Assembly: GCA_964549615.1 (NCBI GenBank)
Contig: CAZJVP010000046.1
Span: forward strand, 1-14,701
Reading direction: 5' to 3'
From: CAYVLA01 sp964549615 [NCBI: uncultured Thermococci archaeon]
Lineage (GTDB): Archaea; CAYQAE01; CAYVLA01
DNA length: 14,701 nucleotides
The position numbers and the translations under genes were made by a program. The notes beneath the pieces were generated by a model. It did no database searches. It saw nothing but the letters and a program-made list of their open reading frames with translations, and had not been told where the DNA came from. Below are positions 8,464-14,701 of this stretch, one piece after another (position 1 is the stretch's first letter; each line of letters starts with the position of its first letter).

Positions 8464-9459
8464 ATGTTGGCGGCGTTCTCAGGCGGAGGGAAGATCTCAC
8501 TTCGAGAAACCCCGCTTCCAGTTCCCGGGCAAGGGGAGGCCCTGATCGCAGTGAGAGCGGTGGGCATCTGCGAGACCGATGTGCACATCACGCTCAGAGA
8601 TCCGGCCGCGCAGCCGAGGATCATGGGGCATGAGTGGTCAGGAGTCGTCGAGGAGGCGCCCAGCGTTCAGGGGGTCAGGCGTGGATCCCGGGTGGTCGGC
8701 GAGGGGATGGTCTACTGTGGAGCCTGCCGCATGTGCCTCAAGGGAAAGGTCAACCTGTGCGATTCCTACAGAGAGATCGGATTCAGCCTGCCGGGAGCCT
8801 ATGCCGAGTACTTGACGGTGCCGGCGCGCAACCTTCATGAGATTCCGCCAAGCATGACCTTCGAGCAGGCGGCAATGGTCGAACCCACCGCGGTGGCGCT
8901 CCATGCCCTACAGCTGTCCGGCATTTGTGCGCACGATAGCCTGGCCGTCCTTGGCCCGGGCCCGATAGGGCTGTTGGCGATCCAGATCGCCTCCGCCAAG
9001 GGTGCAGCCCCCATCGTGCTTACCGGCACGAGGGAGAACCGGCTTTCTCTGGGATCCAAGCTCGGGGCAGACAAGACCATCAACGTGACCCAAACCGATC
9101 CCGTGCAGGGCGTGAGGCGCGAGACCGGGGGAGGCCCGGACATAGTCCTAGATGCCGCAGGGACCCGATCGTCATTCGATCAAGCGGTGAGAATGGTGAG
9201 GAAGGGCGGCACGGTCGTCCTGGTCGGCGGATGGGAGGGGGTTGAGTTCGAGCCAGGGGTGCTCATCGCGAAGGAAATGACCCTGAAGGGATCGCTGGCA
9301 AGCCCTAGGGCATGGAGGGAGTCGATAGAGCTCGTTTCATCGGGGAGGGTGAAGGTTGAGCCGCTCATAACCCACAGGTTCAGGCTCACCGAGATCGCCC
9401 AAGCCTTCGACGTCGTCCAACGAAAGCAGGACGTCATCAAGGCCATCGTGCTGCCCTAG
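8464..9459 (+). CDS. Zinc-dependent medium-chain alcohol dehydrogenase
   Basis: A 331-residue member of the zinc-binding medium-chain dehydrogenase family (sorbitol / threonine / alcohol dehydrogenase type), which oxidises secondary or polyol hydroxyls with NAD(P). Catalytic zinc ligands are C36 (GICETD), H56 with E57 (MGHEWSG) and E140 (MVEPTA). Structural zinc ligands are the four Cys 85, 88, 91 and 99. The nucleotide-binding loop is GPGPIG (164-169). No acidic residue is evident after the second Rossmann strand (VLTGTRENR), so NADP use is possible. I chose ATG 8464 because MLAAFSGGGKISLRETPLP is the usual family N-terminus and a TATA-like box lies upstream. It is divergent from the isomerase operon, and its stop codon overlaps that of hsp20 on the other strand. 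Confidence 0.93.
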   Translation: MLAAFSGGGKISLRETPLPVPGQGEALIAVRAVGICETDVHITLRDPAAQPRIMGHEWSGVVEEAPSVQGVRRGSRVVGEGMVYCGACRMCLKGKVNLCDSYREIGFSLPGAYAEYLTVPARNLHEIPPSMTFEQAAMVEPTAVALHALQLSGICAHDSLAVLGPGPIGLLAIQIASAKGAAPIVLTGTRENRLSLGSKLGADKTINVTQTDPVQGVRRETGGGPDIVLDAAGTRSSFDQAVRMVRKGGTVVLVGGWEGVEFEPGVLIAKEMTLKGSLASPRAWRESIELVSSGRVKVEPLITHRFRLTEIAQAFDVVQRKQDVIKAIVLP

Positions 9460-9887
9460 AGGACCCGTATCCTGTGCCTGCGGATAAGCCGCGGAAGCCT
9501 GACCGTCAAGATCCCCCTCCTGAAGTCCGCTTTTGCCTGCTCCGGGTCGACCTCGGCGGGAAGGGGGATGACTTTGCGGTAGCACTCGAAGTCGGCCTCC
9601 CTTTGCACGGTTCCCCACCTCCTGAAACAGATCGGCCGACTCATCTTGGCCCTGATCTCAACGGAGTTCTCCGTGCAATGGACCTCCAGGTCGTTCTTGT
9701 CGCGGACGCAGGGTAGGTCTACGGTCACCACTATCTCGTTCTCCAGCTCGAGCACCTCGTGAAGGGGCTCCAGGGTCTTCTCGGCCAGGTCCCAGGTCGG
9801 ACCGAACCCCTCCCTGAGCATCTGCATGAGGCGCTTCTCCAGCCTTGCCATGCGCCTTTCGATGAGCTCGAACGGATCCTCGTCCAC
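9456..9887 (-). CDS. hsp20: Small heat-shock protein, Hsp20 family
   Basis: A 143-residue small heat-shock protein, an ATP-independent holdase that forms oligomers and keeps unfolding proteins soluble. Residues 1-35 are a helical N-terminal arm (LIERRMARLEKRLMQML), and about 40-133 form the alpha-crystallin domain, with PLHEVLELENEIVVTVDLP at its start and the usual GILTVRLPR at its end. The tail has an I-x-V oligomerisation motif (IRV, 140-142). I prefer GTG 9887, which has AGGTGG 5 nt upstream; GTG 9896, directly after the PAC2 stop codon, is the alternative. It is the last gene of the minus-strand set and is probably co-transcribed with the PAC2 gene. Confidence 0.93.
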   Translation of the reverse strand: MDEDPFELIERRMARLEKRLMQMLREGFGPTWDLAEKTLEPLHEVLELENEIVVTVDLPCVRDKNDLEVHCTENSVEIRAKMSRPICFRRWGTVQREADFECYRKVIPLPAEVDPEQAKADFRRGILTVRLPRLIRRHRIRVL

Positions 9888-9896
9888 GGAGACCAC

Positions 9897-10637
9897 CTAG
9901 ACGTACATCGAGGGGAGTTCGTATTCGCGTTCCTTGCCCGAGTCCCGCATGACCTTCTCGGTGCTCCTCATCAGATCCCTCAGCTTCACCCTGATCTCCT
10001 CCGCCTTCTCCATGAGAGGCTGCACGTCGATCCTTCTGCCCAAGACGGTCGAGGCCGCCTTGAGAGCCTCAGCCGCAGCGCCGGGGTCAGGATATTGAAG
10101 ATGGGACTGGGCGAGCAGAGTGAGATTGGGGGCGCCCGTCCTCCTGCAAGCCTCCAAGATGGCCGCATAGGGACCGACCAGCATCGCCTCCTGCAGCCGG
10201 TCCACGCCCATCTTGGCGAGAAGATCGTCCTTGACGTTGACCGAAATGCCGTAGACGCGCGGAACGTCGATGTCAACCCTGTTGGGCACTGGGGCCCCGG
10301 AGAGGCTGATCGATAGGGAGCTGCCCATCGCCCCCATCCAGCCAACAAGGTCCCTAACCACGTCGCGTATGGAGGAAAGCTGGATTGCAATCTCGGATAT
10401 GACGACCACCAGATCGCCCTTGGAGTACGCCCTCATCGGCGACTTGGGTGCGCCGTCGTGAAGGACCACTATCGGCGGGAATGCGTCCGAGTCGAACGAG
10501 ACCGCCTCCTCCATCGAGAGCGATTCGATCAGATGGGATGCGGAGATGAGGCCGACCAGCCCGGCATCGGGTATGCCGACGATCACCTTCGCGTTCTTGG
10601 GAAGCTTCCCGGTCTCCTGGATCTCAAGTCTGGCCAA
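9897..10637 (-). CDS. PAC2-family protein (proteasome assembly chaperone-like)
   Basis: About 246 residues with the PAC2 pattern. The start, KVIVGIPDAGLVGLISASHL, corresponds to the family motif (V-G-x-P-x-x-G-L-V-G) of the nucleoside-phosphorylase-like fold; it is followed by VVVLHDG-type strands and a charged helical C-terminus. Eukaryotic PAC2 helps assemble the proteasome alpha ring, and archaeal relatives such as PbaB are suggested to have similar chaperone roles. I place the start at TTG 10637, just before ARLEIQETG; an ATG at 10706 would add 23 residues without family resemblance. A weak TATA-like stretch (10671-10680) lies upstream. Its stop codon lies about 10 nt before the preferred hsp20 start, so the two look co-transcribed. 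Confidence 0.87.
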   Translation of the reverse strand: MARLEIQETGKLPKNAKVIVGIPDAGLVGLISASHLIESLSMEEAVSFDSDAFPPIVVLHDGAPKSPMRAYSKGDLVVVISEIAIQLSSIRDVVRDLVGWMGAMGSSLSISLSGAPVPNRVDIDVPRVYGISVNVKDDLLAKMGVDRLQEAMLVGPYAAILEACRRTGAPNLTLLAQSHLQYPDPGAAAEALKAASTVLGRRIDVQPLMEKAEEIRVKLRDLMRSTEKVMRDSGKEREYELPSMYV

Positions 10638-10729
10638 GCTGGCACCAGATTTAGCTATCCGCGAAACCCTGAAATAGCTATCGCAGGCCGGCTGGAGAGG
10701 GCCCAAACATGACCACCGGCGGGAGCCGC

Positions 10730-11287
10730 CTAGGACTGCCCGCCCTCGACCTTCTCCTCGTATGCAGACTCGACTATCAGCCTCGCCTTCTCGGTTTCAC
10801 CGAGCCTGATGAGCAGCTCCACGTACTCCCTTTCGGCGGGCGTAAGGAGGTGCTGGGCGCGGTCCTTCTTCTTGGCCTCGTACTGCTGCTGCACGAATTC
10901 CTTGGCCCTCTCCGTCTCTCCCATCGATATCAGGAGCTGGACGTACTCCCTGTCAAGATCCGTCAGGAGCCTCTCCTCGGATTCCGCCCTCGCCTTGTAG
11001 GCCGCCTCCACCATCTGGAGGGCGCGCTCGTTCTCCCCCCGCTCGATCAGGCTCTCCACGTGCTCGCGGTCCTTGGGCGAGAGGAGGGCTGTGTCGGATC
11101 GGGACCTGCGCTTGTATGCCTGCTCCACCAGCCTGAGCACTTTCTCCTTTTCCCCAAGCTTGACCATGAGCTCTGCGTATTCGGCCTCGATCGGGTCCAG
11201 GAGTTTGGTGAGGGGCCTTTCCTCGTCCTTCTCGGACTTCTCCAGCTCGTGCCGCTTTCTTCCCAGGAGCGCCAAGTCGGTGCCCAA
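10730..11287 (-). CDS. Four-repeat helical protein (TPR-like, 39-residue units)
   Basis: A 185-residue protein of which residues 29-185 are four tandem repeats of 39, 39, 40 and 39 residues. Each runs approximately LLTPxEREYVELLIxxGE followed by TExAxxxVExAYExK and a charged linker. Each unit looks like a helix-turn-helix pair, as in TPR solenoids, but the length is 39 rather than 34. I do not recognise a named family. It has no signal peptide or membrane segment, and a protein-protein scaffold role is likely. The start is TTG 11287, with a TATA box about 25 nt upstream, so the transcript is probably leaderless. It lies upstream of the PAC2 and hsp20 genes on the same strand. Confidence 0.78.
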   Translation of the reverse strand: MGTDLALLGRKRHELEKSEKDEERPLTKLLDPIEAEYAELMVKLGEKEKVLRLVEQAYKRRSRSDTALLSPKDREHVESLIERGENERALQMVEAAYKARAESEERLLTDLDREYVQLLISMGETERAKEFVQQQYEAKKKDRAQHLLTPAEREYVELLIRLGETEKARLIVESAYEEKVEGGQS

Positions 11288-11307
11288 CCTCTCGTGCGGT
11301 GCAGGCT

Positions 11308-11315
11308 CTTAAAAA
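11308..11315 (-). promoter_or_regulatory. Promoter of the repeat-protein gene
   Basis: On the minus strand TTTTTAAG lies centred about 25 nt before TTG 11287, the normal archaeal TATA to start distance, which supports a leaderless start there. Confidence 0.65.
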
Positions 11316-11359
11316 CATGCGCGGCGGGCGGTCAGGAGATTTCGATGGCTGATGAAGGC

Positions 11360-11414
11360 GATTCCTACCACATGTCGAGACGTCCAAGAGCGCGTCGTTG
11401 CGCTCCTAGGAATC
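11360..11414. other. Structured inverted-repeat element
   Basis: GATTCCTA (11360-11367) and TAGGAATC (11407-11414) form a perfect 8-bp stem. It encloses a second perfect 6-bp hairpin, GAGCGC (11388-11393) with GCGCTC (11400-11405). It lies in the gap between the kaiC-like gene and the repeat-protein promoter, and could be a small RNA, a 3' end structure or a protein site. I recognise no RNA family. Nothing else is seen from 11415 to 11550. Confidence 0.4.
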
Positions 11415-11550
11415 ATTGTAGCGAAAAACCCCGCACCTTCCCGACGTTGTCGATCCAAGCGAGGGTGGTCTGGGTTTGGAGCGGCCAATGCAGGGCGCAA
11501 CCGGGAGGCAGGGATGCCTGCTTCTGGGCAGATTTCATGCGGCGGGCGCG

Positions 11551-12276
11551 CTACGTGAGCCTTCCGCCCGGCATGATCTCTATCCCGCTCTTGGTGATCT
11601 CGTAGGGAACGCGGGCCAGGGAATGGTTGGTCTCCCTCATCTTCCTGATGAGCAAGGTCCGCCGCAGCCGCCCTCCTTCCTCCTCAAGGGAGAGCGTGAT
11701 GACGCCGCGGGTCAGGTACTCCTCGAAGCCATAGGTGCCGAGGTACCCCTGCATGGGCTTCTCGGTCGTCATGAGGGCGGTGACACCCATCTCAAGGAGC
11801 AGGTTTGAGAGCTTGAACAGGTTGCGCCTGAGCTCCCCCCTACTCTCGTATCTTAAGCCAAGGGCCGGGATCGAGTCTATGGCGACCCGGGAGGCGCCTA
11901 TCTCCTTGCCTATCTGGTAGACCGTGGTTATCAGGGCCTCCACGCTCATGTCCCTAGGCCCAACGTAGTGCTCCCGGCTGGGCGCGCCCGATCTCGTGGA
12001 TGTCACATCAACGATGGCGAGCTTGCCAGCCGCCTCCACGGGAGCAAGATCCCATCCGAACTGTAGGCACTCCCGCCTCAGGTCTTGGGGACGCTCCTCG
12101 AAGGTCACCATTATCCCCGGCTCGTCCCACTTGGCAGCCCCCGCGTAGAGGTACTGCATGCAGAAGATGGTCTTGCCGGTGCCGGAGTCGCCCGAGAGGA
12201 GTATGGTGGCCCCCCTGGGGAACCCTCCTCCCAGGAGATCGTCCAGAGACGGTATGCCGGTCTTGACTCTATCCAT
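11551..12276 (-). CDS. KaiC-like ATPase, single domain
   Basis: A 241-residue RecA-superfamily ATPase of the KaiC/RAD55 group. It has Walker A GDSGTGKT (29-36), the catalytic Glu pair in VTFEERP (E60-E61), a Walker B strand VAIDS (131-135) and the C-terminal RKMRETNHS (211-219), typical of KaiC domains. Cyanobacterial KaiC has two such domains; this protein has one, so it lacks the CI/CII layout of the true clock protein. Archaeal relatives include regulatory ATPases, some with kinase activity, and the archaellum protein ArlH. I chose ATG 12276 because DRVKTGIPSLDDLLGGGFP is the usual start and the TATA box upstream places the transcript start after the longer ATG at 12336. It has its own promoter, separate from the upstream KaiC pair. 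Confidence 0.9.
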   Translation of the reverse strand: MDRVKTGIPSLDDLLGGGFPRGATILLSGDSGTGKTIFCMQYLYAGAAKWDEPGIMVTFEERPQDLRRECLQFGWDLAPVEAAGKLAIVDVTSTRSGAPSREHYVGPRDMSVEALITTVYQIGKEIGASRVAIDSIPALGLRYESRGELRRNLFKLSNLLLEMGVTALMTTEKPMQGYLGTYGFEEYLTRGVITLSLEEEGGRLRRTLLIRKMRETNHSLARVPYEITKSGIEIMPGGRLT

Positions 12277-12340
12277 CCTTACACCGCTGCCGAGTGAGGC
12301 ATTTTGGCGAATTTGCCCGGGAAACTCGACGATCATGCGA

Positions 12341-12350
12341 TACTAATAAC
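12341..12350 (-). promoter_or_regulatory. Promoter of the downstream kaiC-like gene
   Basis: On the minus strand GTTATTAGTA is a TATA-like box predicting a start near 12320, i.e. a leader of about 44 nt to ATG 12276. An imperfect palindrome, GGCGAATTTGCC (12307-12318), lies in that leader and could be an operator. Confidence 0.45.
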
Positions 12351-12407
12351 TCTTTCGTACTGCTTTTGGAATACTTGGAACACGCGGGCGCCGAAGAGTG
12401 CGATATT

Positions 12408-12425
12408 CTCAAATAAAAATTTGAG
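12408..12425 (-). terminator. Hairpin with T-run after the Trx-KaiC gene
   Basis: CTCAAAT and ATTTGAG form a perfect 7-bp stem with a 4-nt loop, and the minus strand reads T5 within it. It lies 14 nt past the stop codon of the fusion gene and before the next promoter, as expected for a terminator. Confidence 0.55.
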
Positions 12426-12438
12426 ACGTTTGCCCGGA

Positions 12439-13398
12439 TTATTGCTCCCACCGGAATGGTTCCTCGGTGACAAGCCCCCTTCCCGTGATCTGGAAGAGAA
12501 CCCAGTGCTTGGCGTGGTCGCCGAGCCTGGTCTTGTAGACGCGGAACTTGCGCCTCAACTCGTCGTCCCGATCCAGCCTGAACTCGTAGATATCGTTTGC
12601 CAAGAAGCGCATGGTCTCCCTGTATTCGGGCGGGTGGATGTCCTCGAGCACGTAGACCCCGGTCGTGTGGTTGATCTTAAGCCTCGCCGAAAGCTTCTCG
12701 CAGAAGTAGACCACCTCTTCAAGCGGATTGTGCAGGAGCAGCTCGGACACCGAGTCCAGAAAGAAGACGCACTCGGACGGGTCCCCCTTTCGGACCGCGC
12801 TGTCTATAACCGCCAATAGCTTGGCGAGGTCCGTGATGCTCTCGGTCGTGAAGTCCTCGCTGCTCTTGTAGGTCTCGCCCAGGCGCCACGAGTACAGATC
12901 GACCACGGAAAGCTTGGCTGCGGTATGGCCGTCCTCGATCAGCGCGATCTTCTCGCGCAGCTCGTCCGGGGTCTCGTTGGTGCAGAGGTAGACGGCGTTC
13001 AGGCCATCCTTGAGGGCTTTCGCGGACACCTGGACGCAGAAGCTGGTCTTACCCGCACCGACATCGCCCTCGACGAGCACGGTGTCCCCCCGGGTCATGC
13101 CCCCCCGCGTCATGGCGTCGACGAACCCTATGCCGGTGGGAACCTTCCTCCTCTTGGTTTCCAAGGCGCGCAGAAGCTCATCCCGGGTGGGAACCCGGGT
13201 GAACCTCAGCGACTCATCGACTATGATGGTCGGAACCTGGGTCACGCGGAACTTCCGCGCGATCCTCCTATCCCTATCCACGTCGAATATCTGTAGGCTT
13301 ATCCTGCCAGGATTCTCCCTCTTGATCTCCTCCAGGAGGGCCTGTGCGTCGTCGCAGTAGGCGGCGACGTCGGCCCGGAAGAGGTATACCTTCGTCAT
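12439..13398 (-). CDS. Thioredoxin-fold domain fused to KaiC-like ATPase
   Basis: A 319-residue two-domain protein. Residues 1-80 are thioredoxin-like: strand KVYLFRA, helix, strand SLQIFDVD, the cis-Pro motif VTQVPTIIV (52-60) and a C-terminal helix RDELLRALE. Where glutaredoxins have C-x-x-C, this protein has AAYC (12-15), so only the second Cys remains and redox activity is doubtful. KaiB also has a thioredoxin-like fold, but the cis-Pro part looks closer to glutaredoxin or thioredoxin. Residues 86-319 are a KaiC-like ATPase with Walker A GDVGAGKT (111-118) and Walker B VFFLD (211-215). The catalytic Glu pair is changed to N-E (TNETP, 140-144). It starts 10 nt after the neighbouring kaiC-like gene, so the two are co-transcribed. 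Confidence 0.88.
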   Translation of the reverse strand: MTKVYLFRADVAAYCDDAQALLEEIKRENPGRISLQIFDVDRDRRIARKFRVTQVPTIIVDESLRFTRVPTRDELLRALETKRRKVPTGIGFVDAMTRGGMTRGDTVLVEGDVGAGKTSFCVQVSAKALKDGLNAVYLCTNETPDELREKIALIEDGHTAAKLSVVDLYSWRLGETYKSSEDFTTESITDLAKLLAVIDSAVRKGDPSECVFFLDSVSELLLHNPLEEVVYFCEKLSARLKINHTTGVYVLEDIHPPEYRETMRFLANDIYEFRLDRDDELRRKFRVYKTRLGDHAKHWVLFQITGRGLVTEEPFRWEQ

Positions 13399-13408
13399 CC
13401 CGTCCCCG

Positions 13409-14128
13409 CTACACGATCTGCAGCTCTATGCCGTTGTTCGTGATCTGGTAGGGATACCGGTTCACGGCGTGCCTCGTCCCTCGCATCTTCAGTATCATGA
13501 GGTTCTTGGTCATCTTGGTGCCAGTCTCGGCGTACGTCATCACGATCACGCCGCTTGCCACGAACTCCTCCACGCCGAAGCGGCTGACGCCCTTCGTGAA
13601 ATCCGTGGTCTCGCTCACCAGCACCACGTTGCAGCCGAGCTCAAGCAGGAGGTTGTTTATCTCGTGGATCGCGTTCCTTATCTCACCCACGTCTGCGAAG
13701 TGGAAGGTGAGGGCGGGCAGGGAGTCTATGACCACCCTCTTGATGTCGTTCTTGCTGATGATCTCGTAGAGCTTGTTGGCAAAGGTCTCAACCTTGAACT
13801 CGGTCTGGATCGAATACTTCTCCTTGCTGGGCATCCTGGCCCTGGGGTTGGCCACGTCGAGCACGAAAAGGGACCCTTCCTTCTCAAGCTTGGCGAGGTC
13901 CCAGCCGAAGCGGGTCATCTCGCGCCGCACATCGCAGGGCCGTTCCTCCAACGCGACGTACAGGCCTCTTTCGCCCTTGTTGGCGCCGTGGACCAGGTAC
14001 TGCAGGCAGAAGATCGTCTTCCCAGTTCCGGAGGGGCCCGTCACCAGTATGCTGGAGTTTGCAGGAAACCCTCCCTCGATTAGGCCGTCGAGCCTTGGTA
14101 TCCCCGTTTCAATCCTTTCTATCTCCAT
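13409..14128 (-). CDS. KaiC-like ATPase, first gene of the operon
   Basis: A 239-residue single-domain KaiC/RAD55-group ATPase with Walker A GPSGTGKT (31-38), the catalytic Glu pair in ALEERP (E61-E62), Walker B RVVIDS (131-136) and the C-terminal KMRGTRH (214-220). It aligns along its full length with the paralogue at 11551-12276, sharing ITGIPxLD-like starts, the EERPxDxRRE segment and FGWDLA, so the two come from a duplication. ATG 14128 is preceded by AAGGTCAG, a weak ribosome site, and by a strong TATA box. It is followed after 10 nt by the thioredoxin-KaiC fusion gene. Single-domain KaiC proteins may form hexamers and act as ATP-driven switches; the partner is unknown. Confidence 0.92.
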   Translation of the reverse strand: MEIERIETGIPRLDGLIEGGFPANSSILVTGPSGTGKTIFCLQYLVHGANKGERGLYVALEERPCDVRREMTRFGWDLAKLEKEGSLFVLDVANPRARMPSKEKYSIQTEFKVETFANKLYEIISKNDIKRVVIDSLPALTFHFADVGEIRNAIHEINNLLLELGCNVVLVSETTDFTKGVSRFGVEEFVASGVIVMTYAETGTKMTKNLMILKMRGTRHAVNRYPYQITNNGIELQIV

Positions 14129-14170
14129 CTGACCTTCCCCGCGCCTTGGAAACCCTCATTCGGCACAGTA

Positions 14171-14180
14171 TTTATAAATA
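14171..14180 (-). promoter_or_regulatory. Promoter of the kaiC-like operon
   Basis: TTTATAAATA is a strong TATA box, predicting a minus-strand start near 14150 and a leader of about 21 nt. The core is nearly palindromic and could also act on the other strand, but a separate box serves the divergent regulator. Confidence 0.7.
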
Positions 14181-14208
14181 GCATTGCATAATCTATAACA
14201 TCGGCCGG

Positions 14209-14217
14209 TAATATATG
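14209..14217 (+). promoter_or_regulatory. Promoter of the Lrp/AsnC gene
   Basis: GTAATATATGAA spans this site and predicts a plus-strand start near 14240, some 11-13 nt before ATG 14252. It is about 35 bp from the opposite promoter, so one bound regulator could control both directions. Confidence 0.55.
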
Positions 14218-14251
14218 AATATGGGACAAGCCGGCAGATGGAGCGTTGGGC

Positions 14252-14701
14252 ATGGACGAGCGCGATAGGAGCATTCTGAAATGTTTGGATAGGGACGCGA
14301 GGATGAGCCTCACGGACATAAGCAAGGAGCTCAAGATCCCCGTGACGACGATCAAGTTCAGGATCGAGAAGCTCATCGAGGAGGGGGTGATCCAGCAGTT
14401 CACCACGCTTCTAAACCCGGATGTGTTAGGTTACCAGGTCTTCGCCTTAGTGACGCTGGAAACCGAGCGCTTCTTGGTGGACGAGATAGGTAGAAAAATG
14501 GTGGATGAGCTCTCGAAGGTGCTCGTGGCGGAGCCCTGCGTGCAGTTCGCGGGCGTGACCCAGGATGGACAGGTAAGGATGATTTGCGTCTTCAAGAGCG
14601 TTGCCGATCTTGAGAAGTTCGTTTCGGACCTTGAGTCCAGGTCGGCCGTGAAGAAGGCCAGCTTTGAGATATTCAATAGGGTTGCCAAGGGCAGAGGAAT
14701 A
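14252..14701 (+). CDS. Lrp/AsnC-family transcription regulator (3' end cut)
   Basis: At least 150 residues; the frame is still open at the window edge, and since the family is about 150-160 residues little is missing. Residues 4-50 form the AsnC-type winged helix-turn-helix (SILKCLDRDARMSLTDISK, then IPVTTIKFRIEKLIEEGVI). Residues from about 63 on form the RAM ligand and oligomerisation domain (VFALVTLETERF; VCVF-type strand at MICVFKSVADL). Such proteins bind DNA as dimers to octamers and sense amino acids or small metabolites. ATG 14252 fits the TATA box upstream and the standard domain start. It is divergent from the KaiC-like operon across 123 nt and may regulate it and itself. Confidence 0.92.
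   Translation, partial: MDERDRSILKCLDRDARMSLTDISKELKIPVTTIKFRIEKLIEEGVIQQFTTLLNPDVLGYQVFALVTLETERFLVDEIGRKMVDELSKVLVAEPCVQFAGVTQDGQVRMICVFKSVADLEKFVSDLESRSAVKKASFEIFNRVAKGRGI

Noticed and set aside
8280-8624. 115-residue N-terminal extension of the isomerase-like protein
   Set aside because: It crosses the promoter and the divergent gene; TTG 8279 has a strong ribosome site and starts the first barrel strand.
11349-11410. Possible C/D box small RNA (TGATGA near 11350)
   Set aside because: The base before TGATGA is C rather than a purine and no CTGA D box follows at the proper distance.

Overview
The window is archaeal. The 16S rRNA ends in the archaeal-type anti-Shine-Dalgarno tail, a bulge-helix-bulge (BHB) processing stem encloses the 23S rRNA, the RNase P RNA is of the archaeal A-like type, and several genes have TATA boxes 24-27 nt upstream of their start codons. 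The protein families fit too: compact VapBC, PAC2, Hsp20, RecA-superfamily KaiC-like ATPases and Lrp/AsnC. The DNA is GC-rich with GC-rich rRNA stems, which suggests a thermophile. The phylum cannot be fixed by eye. A tRNA-Ala in the 16S-23S spacer is common in Euryarchaeota, whereas parts of the peptidyl-transferase sequence look closer to TACK archaea and eukaryotes, with several odd bases of its own.

Layout: (1) 1-4072, an rRNA operon on +: 3' part of 16S, tRNA-Ala(UGC), BHB-flanked 23S and a T-tract; no 5S follows. (2) 4421-5006, a VapBC toxin-antitoxin pair on +. (3) 5007-5540, non-coding with small repeats. (4) 5541-5890, RNase P RNA on -, whose promoter overlaps the stop codon of the next gene. 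(5) 5915-9459, a divergent metabolic cluster: a sugar-phosphate isomerase/epimerase-like TIM barrel and a HisD-like dehydrogenase on -, and a zinc alcohol dehydrogenase on +. (6) 9456-11287, a minus-strand set linked to proteostasis: a protein of four 39-residue helical repeats, a PAC2-family protein and Hsp20. (7) 11551-14128, three KaiC-like ATPases on -, the middle one fused to an N-terminal thioredoxin-fold domain. (8) 14252 to the window end, a divergent Lrp/AsnC regulator.

How the parts may work together: the isomerase and the two dehydrogenases look like a small sugar or polyol oxidation pathway. The HisD homologue has lost residues needed for zinc and histidinol, so histidine synthesis is unlikely. 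The KaiC cluster is the most unusual part: two single-domain KaiC-like ATPases with an intact catalytic Glu pair flank one in which the pair is Asn-Glu and which carries a thioredoxin-like domain that lacks the first Cys of the redox motif. This resembles a KaiB-like (thioredoxin-fold) partner built into a KaiC-like protein, next to a transcription factor. It is an inference from sequence only.
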